Source: Bryobacterales bacterium (lineage in GTDB: Bacteria; Acidobacteriota; Terriglobia; Bryobacterales; Bryobacteraceae). From it: a DNA stretch of 62,024 nucleotides. The stretch is from the NCBI GenBank assembly GCA_020851555.1, contig JADZCM010000053.1, forward strand, positions 1 through 62,024, read 5' to 3'. The translations under genes and the position numbers were made by a program. A model generated the notes under the pieces. It had not been told where the DNA came from. It worked only from the letters and a program-made list of their open reading frames with translations, and made no database searches. Positions 34,391 through 43,669 of this stretch are shown piece by piece. Numbering within the stretch: position 1 is the first letter of the stretch; each line of letters begins with the position of its first letter.

Positions 34391-35467
34391 TCATGACAGG
34401 TCGCGCCGGCTTGCCGCGGCGGCCTGCTGTTCCGTGGACGTCCGCCAGCGCAGTTCGCTGTCCAGCGCGCCGGCGTCCATTAGATGCCTGAGTTGGAGCA
34501 GCCTGGTGTAGCGGCGGCCCTGCAAGTCCGCCATTCCGAAGCGATTCAGGCTGAAAGCCGACTCCAGTTGCGCGGCGCCCAGCCGGGCGTTCCAGCGGGG
34601 CTGAAACCCGGGAAGCGCCCTGCGTATCTTGCTGAAGTCCACACGGTAGTCGCGCCGGTCCGCGGAGGCTCCCGGCGCGTACTCGATCGAACAGCCGGGA
34701 ACAGTGGCGCGCACTATCTCCGCCAGGTCCTTTACCTGGTAGTTCTCTTCGTCAACTCCGACATTGAAGGCCTGATTGTGAACCGCCTCGCGCGGGGCCT
34801 CCAACGCCGCAAGCGCCGCCCGGCAGATGTCTTCCACGTGAACCAGGGGACGCCACGGCGTGCCGTCGCTCATGATCCTGACCTTGCCCGTGCAGTGCGC
34901 CCAGGCGGTGAGGTTGTTCAGCACCACGTCGATTCGAAGCCGCGGCGAAGCGCCGTAGGCCGTGGCGTTTCGCATGTACACCGGGCTGAACCTCTGGTCC
35001 GCCATGCGGCTCAGCCCTTCCTCGGTCTGGACCTTCGATACCGCGTACGGCGTCAGCGGGCGGAGTGGAGACTCCTCCGTGGCGAATTGATCCCCGGCCG
35101 CTCCATACATGCTGCACGACGATGCGAAGACGAAACGCTCCACTCCGGCATCTTTGGCCAGGGCCGCCAGCCTCAGGCCGGCCCGGCAGTTGATCTCCTC
35201 CGTCAAGGCCGGGTTAAGATCGCCGATCGGATCGTTGCACAGGGCAGCCAGGTGTACAACCGCCTTGAAGCCCTCCAGGTCCCGCGGTTCCATGTCGCGG
35301 AGGTCCTTCCGCCGAAGAGGCTCGCCCGCGGGAACCGGGCCAAAGTCGCAGCCCTCGTAGAACAGCGTGTCGAGTCCCGCCACCTCGTGGCCGGCCGCCT
35401 CCAGCATGGGCCGCATGACCGACCCGATGTATCCGTGACTTCCTGTAAGCAGTATGCGCAACTTCAC
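34391..35467 (-). CDS. NAD-dependent epimerase/dehydratase (SDR)
   Basis: A 358-aa extended SDR with ILLTGSHGYIGSVMRPML, the adenine-ribose Asp in GLDTLFYEG, HLAALCNDPIGDLNP, catalytic Ser in FASSCSMYGAAG and YAVSKVQTEE, and NATAYGASPRLRIDVVLNNL. This form, with SSCSMYG and ALCNDP, is a distinct subgroup often found next to NovU-like C-methyltransferases, where it reduces or epimerises the methylated 4-keto sugar. The start is GTG at 35467, with GGGAGGGG just upstream. The C-terminal 60 residues are longer and more Ala/Arg-rich than usual. It closes the C-methyl sugar cassette on its upstream side. Confidence 0.88.
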   Translation of the reverse strand: MKLRILLTGSHGYIGSVMRPMLEAAGHEVAGLDTLFYEGCDFGPVPAGEPLRRKDLRDMEPRDLEGFKAVVHLAALCNDPIGDLNPALTEEINCRAGLRLAALAKDAGVERFVFASSCSMYGAAGDQFATEESPLRPLTPYAVSKVQTEEGLSRMADQRFSPVYMRNATAYGASPRLRIDVVLNNLTAWAHCTGKVRIMSDGTPWRPLVHVEDICRAALAALEAPREAVHNQAFNVGVDEENYQVKDLAEIVRATVPGCSIEYAPGASADRRDYRVDFSKIRRALPGFQPRWNARLGAAQLESAFSLNRFGMADLQGRRYTRLLQLRHLMDAGALDSELRWRTSTEQQAAAASRRDLS

Positions 35468-35498
35468 CCGCCCCTCCCGGCCAACGCCGGGCCAATCT

Positions 35499-37127
35499 TC
35501 AGAATGTTCTTCGGAGTCCCCTTCCGGGCCTGGGCTCAGAGGGAGGAAAAGCGGGCCCGGCCGAACTCAGATACAGGACCGCAGCGCCCGAAAACGGAGG
35601 CTGGAAGGATCGCTTGCCGCCGCCCGTCGCCGTGCCGCCCAGCACCGAACCTCCCGTCCGCGGATTGAACCACTCAACGCTCAGGCTCCCGGCTGCCCCC
35701 GAAAGGTCAACATCGAAGCCCCCTCCATTGGGGGCGTAGACCAGATATGACGTCCCCGCGGCGCCGAGGCACGCGAGGCAATAACCGGTGGTAGCCAGCT
35801 CTCCACGAGGCCGCGCCGCGGACAGGTCCATATGGCTCGCATAGGCTCTGGCGTAGCCCAGATTCACCCTCAGCCGGAAATCGTTCTCGTTCGCAACGTA
35901 GTAACCTCCGCTCTCCACCCTCAAGCCGTCGTCGTAACGGTCCATGAACAACGGGTTCAGACCCCTTGTGATGCTCTTCCAGGCGAAATGATAGTCCCCG
36001 CAGATTCCGCATGTGTGATCGGTATCGTAGATGACCACCTTGCGGCCATCACCAGCCTCCGGGTCATTCAGATCCCCATTGGGGGAGATCCAATCCGCCG
36101 GGCTGGCATAGAGGTCCTGGTTGCTCCCTCCCGGCCAAAACACCGCCATCCCCACGGGGTGCTGTTTCGGCCGGGTGGCCTCGAAGGCATGGATGAAATC
36201 GATCATGTGATACTCCCACGCCCGCGCCCCGGTGTGGCTCTCGTTGCTGATTTCGTACAGCACGTTGTCCAGGTCACCGACCGTATCCACGACTTTGCGG
36301 ACATAGGCTTCCTGGATGGCCGTGACGGCCGGCACCCTAAGTTCGTGCGTTTCCTCGCCGCTCTCGTCGCCATTCGGATCCCCATCGATGCCATTGATGT
36401 TGTTGCTGCGATGGAAAGGGTGCCCCCGCCAGGGATTCCCCGCCTGGTTGTCGCCTTTGACTCGCGAGACGCTCCAGCCGTCAAAGAGCATGACCGCAAC
36501 GTACATGCCCCTTCGGCCGGCCTCGATGGCCCGTACGCGCAACCGCGTGAAGTAGTTCTCGTCAAATGACTTCAGGTCGAACCGGGGTTTGCCGTCGAGC
36601 GCCAGCCCCGGTCCGGTTCTACGGAACGGAAGTGGGGCGAAAACGAAGGGCTCCCCGGTAGACACCTCCCACTTGGCGTGTTCCCAGCTCCAAAGCCGGA
36701 AGAAGTTGTGCCCGTGGGCCGCGACAAAATCCAGCCACTGCCCGAAGTTGAAGGCTGGAGGCGGATCGCTCACGGATATGTCCTGCAAATTCGACCAAGT
36801 GTGTGATCCCGTCAGATACACGGCCTTCCCGCTGGCGTCCGAGAAATAGCGCGGGTTGGCCGGATTCGCGCGCAGCAATCCGGGCAAGGGCCGGCCCGAC
36901 ACCGCTTGCAGCACCGGATCCAGTGAGATCCGGCGGATGCAGGCGTTGATGTCAGCCGAGGTGGTCCCCCGCTGTGACAGGCTCATTCTAACCAGGCGCG
37001 CCATGGACTTACGTAGAGTGGGCCGGACGGAACTGTGCAGCGCCAGCGCTCCCAGCAGAACGAGGCACGCCAGGACAACGACGGCCCAGACGCCCCACGC
37101 CGGCCGAAATGGCCGATGGATCTTCAT
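35499..37127 (-). CDS. Membrane-anchored glycoside hydrolase-like protein (DUF4038/apiosidase-like, collagen-binding-type C-terminus)
   Basis: A 542-aa protein with one N-terminal membrane segment (WAVVVLACLVLLGALAL) and no cleavage site, so it is probably anchored facing the periplasm. Residues about 85-440 resemble a TIM-barrel glycosidase: RYFSDASGKAVYLTGSHTWSNL, AAHGHNFFRLWSWEHAKW, and NVLYEISNESHTG, where the Asn-Glu pair is the usual acid/base position. Residues about 455-525 (YLVYAPNGGGFDVDL, EWFNPRTGGSVLGG) follow the collagen-binding-2 C-terminal domain that accompanies DUF4038. It could trim or release the polymer during export. It overlaps the pyruvyltransferase-like gene by ATGA (37124-37127). 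Confidence 0.8.
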   Translation of the reverse strand: MKIHRPFRPAWGVWAVVVLACLVLLGALALHSSVRPTLRKSMARLVRMSLSQRGTTSADINACIRRISLDPVLQAVSGRPLPGLLRANPANPRYFSDASGKAVYLTGSHTWSNLQDISVSDPPPAFNFGQWLDFVAAHGHNFFRLWSWEHAKWEVSTGEPFVFAPLPFRRTGPGLALDGKPRFDLKSFDENYFTRLRVRAIEAGRRGMYVAVMLFDGWSVSRVKGDNQAGNPWRGHPFHRSNNINGIDGDPNGDESGEETHELRVPAVTAIQEAYVRKVVDTVGDLDNVLYEISNESHTGARAWEYHMIDFIHAFEATRPKQHPVGMAVFWPGGSNQDLYASPADWISPNGDLNDPEAGDGRKVVIYDTDHTCGICGDYHFAWKSITRGLNPLFMDRYDDGLRVESGGYYVANENDFRLRVNLGYARAYASHMDLSAARPRGELATTGYCLACLGAAGTSYLVYAPNGGGFDVDLSGAAGSLSVEWFNPRTGGSVLGGTATGGGKRSFQPPFSGAAVLYLSSAGPAFPPSEPRPGRGLRRTF

Positions 37128-38509
37128 GAGGAGATCTCTTGTCTCCCTCCGCTGCTACACGCTCCGGGCCGCGTCTCTGCGGCGTGTGCCGAGGCCGACG
37201 GAATGGTTGCCCGGCTGCCGGAAACCACCGCCCGGAGCCGTTCGTAACCCTCGGTAGCAAGTTCGATCTGCGACTCGGCGGCTTTCAATAACTGCGGCCG
37301 GAGTTCCTCGGCGTTCTGCCACAGTCTGTCGATTGCCTGGCCGAGATCGAACTCGAAGTCCCTGGACTCCAGAGAGACGATCTCGCAGCCGCAGCCGAAT
37401 TCGTCGCGGAGACCGTGGAACTTGTTGCGGTACTCCAAAGACTTGACGATCCCTACCGCCGGTATCCCTTGAGCGAGGGCGAAGACCGCGGAATGGTACG
37501 CGCCCGCAACCACCACGCGGCACTTCCCGGCCAGACGTATCGTCTCGACGGGCATGTGGAAGCGCGGCTTGAACCAGGGCTCTCGCTGATAACCGCTGAA
37601 CAACGCGCTCTCCGTAATGCGGTCGTCTTCCCGAACGTGGTGGGAGATCGACAACGGAATCATGCGGGCTCTGTGGCGCCTCGCTGCCGCTTGAAGGATG
37701 GGACGAACCCGGCCCAGATCGTCCGGCGTCACCTGCGTGTAGGGCGCGATGCGAAAGCCCACGCCAAGGTGCCGCCCCAGGGAATGAGATCTCCGACCAT
37801 AGGCCATCTGAATGGCGTCGTCGCCCGTCATCATGACCCGGGCCGCATCCACGCCCAGCGCCTGGAGCAGCGCCGGGGCGACGCGCCGTTCCCGCGCCAG
37901 GATCAGGTCGACCTTAGGCAGGACTTCGGCCAGTCGCCTCCTGAGGTCGGGATCGTCGAGCGGTCCTACCCCCTGGCCCAGCATGGCGGTCGGCTTTCCC
38001 ATTTGGATGGCGGCGCGCAGAACCGCCAGTGTCGCCGTGAGGGGGCGTTTATCGTAGTCGCAGAGATAGCCGCCGCCGGTCGTCAGGACCAAATCCGCCT
38101 GCTGTACCGCCTGCAACACTCCGGCCGTGAGCGCCTGCTCCGCTTCGCTTTCCGCCAAATCTTGCTCATGGGACTTGGCGAACGGTCCACTGCCCCGCGC
38201 GCCAATCTCCCGCCGGGACCGGCGGCTCTTCAACTCCTCGCGCAACTCGAGACCCCAGCGGATCAGAAACCTCGGCGCCACTCGACCAACCAGCGAAAGC
38301 GGCAGTCCGTTGCGCTCCGGAGATGGCGGATTCACCCGCACCGGGCTGGCCTGCGGACAGTAGTGCCGCAAAACCTGCGGCGCCTCCGTAAGAACGCCGA
38401 GCTGCGCTCCTGGAAAAAGCCGCCCAACGCGCTCCAAGGCCGCTTGCAGCAGGGCTACGTTGCCCTTGTTGCGCATGTCGTGAATAACCTGGTCGAGCAG
38501 TACCCGCAT
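37124..38509 (-). CDS. Polysaccharide pyruvyl transferase family protein
   Basis: A 461-aa protein of the PF04230 type. It opens MRVLLDQVIHDMRNKGNVALLQAAL and has LVLTTGGGYLCDYD, KPTAMLGQGVGPLDDPDLR, LILARERRVAPALLQALGV, TGDDAIQMAYG, and the C-terminal VAGAYHSAVFALAQGIPAVGI that resembles the CMP-sugar-like GT-B donor site. The family transfers pyruvate from phosphoenolpyruvate as a ketal onto sugars, or acts as CsaB-like proteins. The frame is open upstream to 38692, but that part lies in the GT2 gene; the ATG at 38509 follows the GT2 stop by about 20 bp with GGGGGA ahead. The region 80-150 contains a charged insert. Confidence 0.85.
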   Translation of the reverse strand: MRVLLDQVIHDMRNKGNVALLQAALERVGRLFPGAQLGVLTEAPQVLRHYCPQASPVRVNPPSPERNGLPLSLVGRVAPRFLIRWGLELREELKSRRSRREIGARGSGPFAKSHEQDLAESEAEQALTAGVLQAVQQADLVLTTGGGYLCDYDKRPLTATLAVLRAAIQMGKPTAMLGQGVGPLDDPDLRRRLAEVLPKVDLILARERRVAPALLQALGVDAARVMMTGDDAIQMAYGRRSHSLGRHLGVGFRIAPYTQVTPDDLGRVRPILQAAARRHRARMIPLSISHHVREDDRITESALFSGYQREPWFKPRFHMPVETIRLAGKCRVVVAGAYHSAVFALAQGIPAVGIVKSLEYRNKFHGLRDEFGCGCEIVSLESRDFEFDLGQAIDRLWQNAEELRPQLLKAAESQIELATEGYERLRAVVSGSRATIPSASAHAAETRPGACSSGGRQEISS

Positions 38510-38531
38510 GCGTCCGGTTCCCCCGGCTCCC

Positions 38532-39446
38532 TTACGCGGATGCGCCGGCTCTCCTGCCGATCCTCGCCGCGATCCGCCGCGCCCTGTTCTCCGCGCGGCC
38601 CGCTCCTTTCTCCAAGGCCAGCCGCACCAGTTTCTGGTAACACCGCCTGCGTTCGTCTTTTGGCAGCCCGGAGCGCCGGACCGCGCTTGCATACCCTTGA
38701 AACCGGCGTAGTCCGAGGAAGCGGCTGGCGCGGGAACCGTCTGCCGGAGAATAAGCCGTCAGTCTCTTGGCGTGCCCCTGGGAGACGCGCATCGACGTGA
38801 GGGGATGGTCTCGCCTGAAGAACAGGAACTCCGGCAGCTCATGGAAACGGCCCAGCAGGCCAAGTTCCGCCAGCAGGACTCTGTCGCTTCCGCTGTACAG
38901 ACCGTGCAGCATGGTTCGCCGGAGCGCATTCGCCCGGATCAGGCCGTAGATCTCGAAACACCAGTGATCCACGTGGATCAAGTTGTAGAAACGCTCGTGA
39001 GCCTTGGACGAGGTAGCATCCACCTGGATCTCGAACCTCCCGGCGACCGATCCGTGTTCATCGATGATCATCGCTCTCGGATGGCAGAGAACAACGGAAG
39101 AATCGCGGTCCAGCACCTCGATGCAGCGTTCCAGGAAAGTGGGAGCGCAGAGATCGTCATGCGCCGCCCACTTGAAGTACTCTCCCCGGGAAACCCGGAA
39201 GACCCGGTTGAAGTTCTCGTCCACCCCGATGTTCACTTCGTTGCGAAGGTAACTGACTCGGGAATCCGCGCTGGCAAAACCGGCGCAGATCTCAGCCGTC
39301 CGGTCGGTCGAGGCGTTGTCCGCGATGATCAACTCGAAGTCGCGATAAGTCTGATTCAACAACGAGTCCAAGGCCGCGGCTAGGTAGTTCTCACCGTTGA
39401 AGACCGGCACTCCAATGCTGACCCGGGGTGATCCCGCGGTGTTCAT
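38532..39446 (-). CDS. Glycosyltransferase family 2
   Basis: A 304-aa GT2 with VSIGVPVFNGENYLAAALDSLL, IADNASTDRTAEIC, NEVNIGVDENFNRVFRVSRGEYFKWAAHDDL (metal site HDD) and a conserved YSGSDRVLLAELGLLG segment. This is the AHDD type common among EPS glycosyltransferases. The C-terminal 60 residues are very basic (RCYQKLVRLALEKGAGRAENRARR), suited to lie on the inner membrane. Four bases separate it from the next GT2 downstream in coordinate order. Donor and acceptor are unknown. Confidence 0.88.
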   Translation of the reverse strand: MNTAGSPRVSIGVPVFNGENYLAAALDSLLNQTYRDFELIIADNASTDRTAEICAGFASADSRVSYLRNEVNIGVDENFNRVFRVSRGEYFKWAAHDDLCAPTFLERCIEVLDRDSSVVLCHPRAMIIDEHGSVAGRFEIQVDATSSKAHERFYNLIHVDHWCFEIYGLIRANALRRTMLHGLYSGSDRVLLAELGLLGRFHELPEFLFFRRDHPLTSMRVSQGHAKRLTAYSPADGSRASRFLGLRRFQGYASAVRRSGLPKDERRRCYQKLVRLALEKGAGRAENRARRIAARIGRRAGASA

Positions 39447-39450
39447 GAAT

Positions 39451-40437
39451 TCAGTTCCCCTCCAGCCGCCGGGCAGGCGGGAAGAATGAAGTGGGCATAA
39501 GCAGAGAGCGCAACCTTAAGGGAATGCGCATCCCAACCATCCAGAAGCGCATGTAATCGTCAAACCAAAGCTGCTTTCTGGAGACGAGCGCCGCAACCAG
39601 TGCGAAAAACATCCGGGTCGCGTACCACATGTCGCTCAGGAAGAACCGCAGGACCTTTGGAGCCCGGCGGTCGGAAGTGAGAATGATGTGGGATTTCGCC
39701 AGCCCCGCCCCGACACGGTACAGGTGCGACTTCGCCAGCCTCGACGGCTCCACAAGGTGATTAACCTTGGCGTCAGGCAGGTACAGCACCTGCCAGCCGG
39801 CCTTGCGCGCCCGGTCGATCATCTCCGTATCCCCGGCGGCGAGAACATCGCCTCCGCACCGGTCCAGGTCGGTCCGAAGGCATCCCAGGCGATCAAACAC
39901 CTCTCTACGGAAGGCGACGTTGCAGCCCAGGGGAAACTCGGCGAACGCCGTGACGGCCGTAGGCGTCCGGTAGGGCAATCCGTAGCCGCTGAGAAGGCCC
40001 TGCAAATCCCCGTACAGCCAAGGCGGTCTTTCCTGTCCCTGGTAGTCCAGGACGGACGGCCCGCCGGCGCAGCCTACGGTGGCATCGTCAAAGGCGCCGA
40101 GCAAGGTTTCCAGCCAATTGGGGTCGGGCGGGGAGTCGTCGTCAAGGAAGCAAAGAATGCCACCGCGTGCCTCGGATATGCCGCGGTTGCGGGCATGCGA
40201 GGCCCCTTGCTTCAGTTCCCGGAAATACCGGACACTCAGTTCCGGATTTGCCTCGGCGAAGCCGGCCACCACCTGCGGAGTCTCATCACTCGAGTTGTTA
40301 TCGACCACCACAAGCTCGAAGCGGCGTCTGCCGGCCGACTGGCACGCCACGGCGTCCAGGCACCGCCTCAGCACTTGCGCGCGGTTGTACGTCGGCACGA
40401 TAACGGTCGCGTCCACTTCGCGAATCCTGTTGGACAT
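39451..40437 (-). CDS. Glycosyltransferase family 2
   Basis: A 328-aa GT2 with ATVIVPTYNRAQVLRRCLDAV, VVVDNNSSDETPQVV, GASHARNRGISEARGGILCFLDDDSPPDPNWLE (metal site DDD), FPLGCNVAFRREVFDRLG and GGDVLAAGDTEMIDRARKAGW with the catalytic-base pair. This is a typical polymerisation-stage EPS glycosyltransferase. A hydrophobic C-terminal segment (MWYATRMFFALVAALVS) may anchor it. The open frame reaches 40755, but those codons lie in the phosphotransferase gene; the ATG at 40437 is preceded by GAGAGAG and starts five bases after that gene's stop. Confidence 0.88.
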   Translation of the reverse strand: MSNRIREVDATVIVPTYNRAQVLRRCLDAVACQSAGRRRFELVVVDNNSSDETPQVVAGFAEANPELSVRYFRELKQGASHARNRGISEARGGILCFLDDDSPPDPNWLETLLGAFDDATVGCAGGPSVLDYQGQERPPWLYGDLQGLLSGYGLPYRTPTAVTAFAEFPLGCNVAFRREVFDRLGCLRTDLDRCGGDVLAAGDTEMIDRARKAGWQVLYLPDAKVNHLVEPSRLAKSHLYRVGAGLAKSHIILTSDRRAPKVLRFFLSDMWYATRMFFALVAALVSRKQLWFDDYMRFWMVGMRIPLRLRSLLMPTSFFPPARRLEGN

Positions 40438-40442
40438 CTCTC

Positions 40443-41942
40443 TCAATACGCTCCCCGGCCCTTGAGGACCGCCGGCAGCGTCTGCACGAACAGGATCTGG
40501 AAATCCAGCCAGATGCTGTAGTTGCGTATGTAGTACATGTCCAGCCGGACACGTTCCTCGTAGGAAATGTCCGAGCGCCCGCTGACCTGCCACAGCCCCG
40601 TAAGCCCGGGCTTGACCGTCAGCAGATTCATCTTGTGCTGGCCGTACTTCTCGGCCTCCGCCGCCGTGATCATGCGGGGGCCGACCAGGCCCATCTGCCC
40701 CTTCAGCACATTGAAAAGCTGGGGCAGTTCGTCCAGGCTGTACCGGCGCAGCCACTGGCCTACTCTGGTGACGCGAGGATCGTTCTTGAGCTTGTGATTC
40801 TTTCGCAGCTCCTCGTTCAGCCCGGGAGCGGCCTCGAGCATGGCGTCCCCGTTGACGTGCATGGTCCGGAACTTGAACGCGTCGAATTCGCCGCCGGAGG
40901 CGCCGAGCACCCTGCGGCGGTGCAGCACCGGGCCGGGGGAATCCAGCCGGATCAGCGCAGCCAGCAGCAGGAACACCGGCCAGGTCACGAGCAGCGCCAG
41001 GACGACCACCGTGTACTCCATGATGCTCTTGAACAAGGCCTGCTCCGGCTCCAGGCGGGCCTTGTTCAGGCTGACCAGGGGCACGCTGCCGAGAGTGCGC
41101 ACCGTCACGCCCGTCGTCAGGATTTCATACAGGCCGGAGGAGAGCCGCAGGTGAACGCCCTTCAGCGGATTCACCTCTTCGCACAGACGCAGCAGCTCAT
41201 ACCGGTCCAGCGCGGTGATGGCGACGATGACGTCCTCCACTCCGTACCGCTGCACCACCTCCCGGATTTCGCGCAAACTCCCCAGCACCGGCAACGACTC
41301 CTGCGGCGCGCGCCCGCTCATGTCCCTATCCCCGGATACGCACCCCAGCACACGGAGACCCGAGGAGCGCCACTCCTGGAGTTCCTCCGCCAGCGCCTGC
41401 GCCTCCCTGTTGCTGCCCACGATGACCGCCGGCGCCAGCAGGTAGCCCCGTCCTCGCAGCCAGTACGCAATCCGCCGGCACAGAAACCGTGCCATGCCCA
41501 CCAGCAGGAAGGAAAGCAGCCAGCCGAATGCGAGCCAAGCGCGGGACAGAATGAACAGGGGGTGGATGAAGGTGGATACGATTACGATCATCGTGGCCGT
41601 CGTGCACGCGTTGAAGACCCTGGCGTATTCGATCACCCCGCCGAGGAGCGCGTCGGGCGTGTAGAGCCTGAAGACAGCGAACGTGATCAGAAACAGCGGC
41701 ACCAGAAGCGCCGCCAGGTGCGGGTAGAATTGCGGGTCCGGGACGACTTCGGGGGACACGGTGACGCCGGCGCTGAATCTCACCCAATAGGCGAGCTTGA
41801 ACGCCGCTCCCAAGGCCAGCACATCCGCCGCCACCAGCATCAGCCTGAACAACAGGCGCTGCCGGCCGAGCGTGAGGTTGGCAGTTCTGGGATGCGGGAC
41901 GAACTGCGGGAGCGTTTCTATTGCTGACATATGATCACCCAT
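40443..41942 (-). CDS. Polyprenyl-phosphate sugar-1-phosphate transferase (initiating transferase, WbaP/WcaJ type)
   Basis: The initiating enzyme: it would move hexose-1-phosphate from a nucleotide sugar onto undecaprenyl phosphate in the inner membrane. The N-terminal half has four hydrophobic helices ([21 protein letters not shown] and following), then a cytosolic CoA-binding-like region ([19 protein letters not shown]). The catalytic domain follows a fifth helix ([21 protein letters not shown]) and contains [39 protein letters not shown] and [15 protein letters not shown], all intact. The length fits the WcaJ/WbaP family. I favour the ATG at 41942, which has GGGGGA upstream; 41930 and 41978 are alternatives. 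It sets this locus as a lipid-linked assembly system. Confidence 0.94.
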   Translation of the reverse strand: MGDHMSAIETLPQFVPHPRTANLTLGRQRLLFRLMLVAADVLALGAAFKLAYWVRFSAGVTVSPEVVPDPQFYPHLAALLVPLFLITFAVFRLYTPDALLGGVIEYARVFNACTTATMIVIVSTFIHPLFILSRAWLAFGWLLSFLLVGMARFLCRRIAYWLRGRGYLLAPAVIVGSNREAQALAEELQEWRSSGLRVLGCVSGDRDMSGRAPQESLPVLGSLREIREVVQRYGVEDVIVAITALDRYELLRLCEEVNPLKGVHLRLSSGLYEILTTGVTVRTLGSVPLVSLNKARLEPEQALFKSIMEYTVVVLALLVTWPVFLLLAALIRLDSPGPVLHRRRVLGASGGEFDAFKFRTMHVNGDAMLEAAPGLNEELRKNHKLKNDPRVTRVGQWLRRYSLDELPQLFNVLKGQMGLVGPRMITAAEAEKYGQHKMNLLTVKPGLTGLWQVSGRSDISYEERVRLDMYYIRNYSIWLDFQILFVQTLPAVLKGRGAY

Positions 41943-41978
41943 ACTGAGAATCCCCCGTTGGAGTACTGGCGGGGACAT

Positions 41979-42992
41979 CTAACGAGGACGGGAGAAGATA
42001 GCTCCGGCCTTTGTTGCGACGACGTGCGGCAAGTAGAGCCTCATCGGAGAAACTGTGAATTCATATTTGAATCCCCCAACGGGAGCCCACAGCTTCTTGT
42101 ATTCATGATCTCCGCCGATGTCCAGCTCCAGGTATCCGGATTGCGCCGCCCATCGAAAAATCGAAGCGATGAGGAAAGTGCCGGTCCCGTAGTAATCGTA
42201 CTCCGGCAGACGGAACATCACACTGGCGACAACACAGCGGCCGTGAACGAGCACGGTGGCTCCGGCCGCGGGCGCCGACTTGTCGCAGAGCAAAAAAGTG
42301 TGATGAAGGCCCAGGCCCTCCAGAAACGCGGCCGTTAACAGCCTCTCGTGCAAGTCCCGGGAGGGGACGTTGCGATCGGTACGCCACTGCTGCTCCCAGT
42401 GGCGGACGACCCACTCGGCCCCACCCTCTGGGTCCAGCTTGAGGACGAAATTCTTGCAGCGCCGTTCCGCCTGGCGCACCATGCTGAGATTTCCCGTGGT
42501 TTTCCAGAACTGCTCAAAGTCCTCGTCGCAAGCGAGTCTATGCACCGGGGACGGCTTGATTTCGTGTACGCAGAAGCAGGGTGTGGGGGGGGCCGGGAAC
42601 CGCCACCAAGCCACTCTGATCTCCCGATTGAGAGCCGCCAGAACCGGAATGGTACAACCCTGCCTTACTGGGAAAAGGAAGCCCGGCACCAGCCATTGCG
42701 TGACCGGCTCCCAGGTGATCCACCCCCTCTTCCTGAGCAGCACAACGCCAACCGGATCGTCCTTCCACAACACCAAGGCGGTGCGCCTTCCCGCGCCGCC
42801 ACCGTGGAGCAACACCCTGAATAGGCCCGGCCACTCGGCGCTCTCGGGGAGTGTCCGCAACGCATCTTCCACCACCCGCAGGTTGTCCGGCCACTCGGCG
42901 CGGAGCGCGCGGTTCAGGACCGGCAGCCCTTCAGCCATCGATTCACCCGCGGCTTTCGAGGTTTGCGGGATTGTGACTCCTTTTATGACCAT
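41979..42992 (-). CDS. FemAB-like GNAT acyltransferase (Acetyltransf_6 type)
   Basis: A 337-aa protein. The C-terminal 170 residues follow the FemAB/BioF2-like acetyltransferase pattern: NLSMVRQAERRCKNFVLKLD, RDLHERLLTAAFLEGLGLHHTFLLCDKSAPAAGATVLVH, and YDYYGTGTFLIASIFRWAAQSGYLELDIGGDHEYKKLWAP, where the G-x-x-x-YK turn closes the fold. The N-terminal half is less conserved. Such proteins occur in exosortase-type EPS loci. The start is placed at the ATG 42992, with AAAGG about 8 nt upstream, overlapping the preceding GNAT gene by 10 bp; a further ATG at 42938 is possible. It may acylate or aminoacylate the glycan; the acyl donor is unknown. Confidence 0.78.
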   Translation of the reverse strand: MVIKGVTIPQTSKAAGESMAEGLPVLNRALRAEWPDNLRVVEDALRTLPESAEWPGLFRVLLHGGGAGRRTALVLWKDDPVGVVLLRKRGWITWEPVTQWLVPGFLFPVRQGCTIPVLAALNREIRVAWWRFPAPPTPCFCVHEIKPSPVHRLACDEDFEQFWKTTGNLSMVRQAERRCKNFVLKLDPEGGAEWVVRHWEQQWRTDRNVPSRDLHERLLTAAFLEGLGLHHTFLLCDKSAPAAGATVLVHGRCVVASVMFRLPEYDYYGTGTFLIASIFRWAAQSGYLELDIGGDHEYKKLWAPVGGFKYEFTVSPMRLYLPHVVATKAGAIFSRPR

Positions 42993-43669
42993 TGCGGGCC
43001 TTTTCCCGGCGAAGTCAGCTCGAAGTAAGACCGGCGCCTGGTCTCGGTGAAGGCTTCCCGGCCCCACAGATATTGAAATCGAAGGCAGAACGCCTGGAGC
43101 ACCCCGACTCTTCCGACCGGCCTCCAGCCCAATTTCCGAAACACCCTGCGCGCCGCATTGCTGTTTCGGACAAGCAGGGTGTGCCGTGTCTTTTTCCACG
43201 TTTCGCCGAGGTGCGTGATTATATGCGCGAACAGCCGCGGGAAGACATCAGTATCGTGGCATTCAGGCACGCGAAAGCCCCTCAGGTGATATGCCTCGGC
43301 GGGCCCAAGGTTGAACCTCCGCCCCAGGAACTGGTCTTCGAAGGAGGAGCCCACGACCGACCATGCGGCCGCGGCGATTCGGCCTTCTCTTTTCACCACG
43401 AAGCACAGCCACCCGTCGTTCAGCGCAGCCAGTGAAACCTGCTTGGGGATCTTCCAAGGGCAAACCGCAGTCAGCGCTTCGATGTCCGCCTGGTCAGTCT
43501 CGACAAGGCGTTTGAACTCGAGTTCCTTTCCCTGTGGCGGCTTCGGGGCGCTCGAGGTTGACATCACTACCAGGTCAATGCGCCAGAAGAGCCGCCGGGA
43601 TCGCTTCTTGAGCCTTTGCAGCAGGCCGCTCCACCCCTCGGCTCTCCAGATCTCCTTCGCCCGGCTCAA
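42983..43669 (-). CDS. GNAT-family acyltransferase
   Basis: A GNAT-like protein of about 228 aa. A basic, amphipathic N-terminus (RAKEIWRAEGWSGLLQRLKKRSRR) is followed by the fold at VVKREGRIAAAAWSVVGSSFEDQFLG and a C-terminal TLLVRNSNAARRVFRKLGWRPVGRVGVL, the usual N-x-A-x-x-x-F-x-K-x-GW motif. I place the start at TTG 43669, which forms a TTGA overlap with the stop of the GT39 gene and has a GGA about 9 nt upstream. An ATG at 43735 would overlap that gene by 70 bp. It is encoded in tandem with the FemAB-like protein, so the two may act together. Confidence 0.68.
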   Translation of the reverse strand: MSRAKEIWRAEGWSGLLQRLKKRSRRLFWRIDLVVMSTSSAPKPPQGKELEFKRLVETDQADIEALTAVCPWKIPKQVSLAALNDGWLCFVVKREGRIAAAAWSVVGSSFEDQFLGRRFNLGPAEAYHLRGFRVPECHDTDVFPRLFAHIITHLGETWKKTRHTLLVRNSNAARRVFRKLGWRPVGRVGVLQAFCLRFQYLWGREAFTETRRRSYFELTSPGKGPQWS

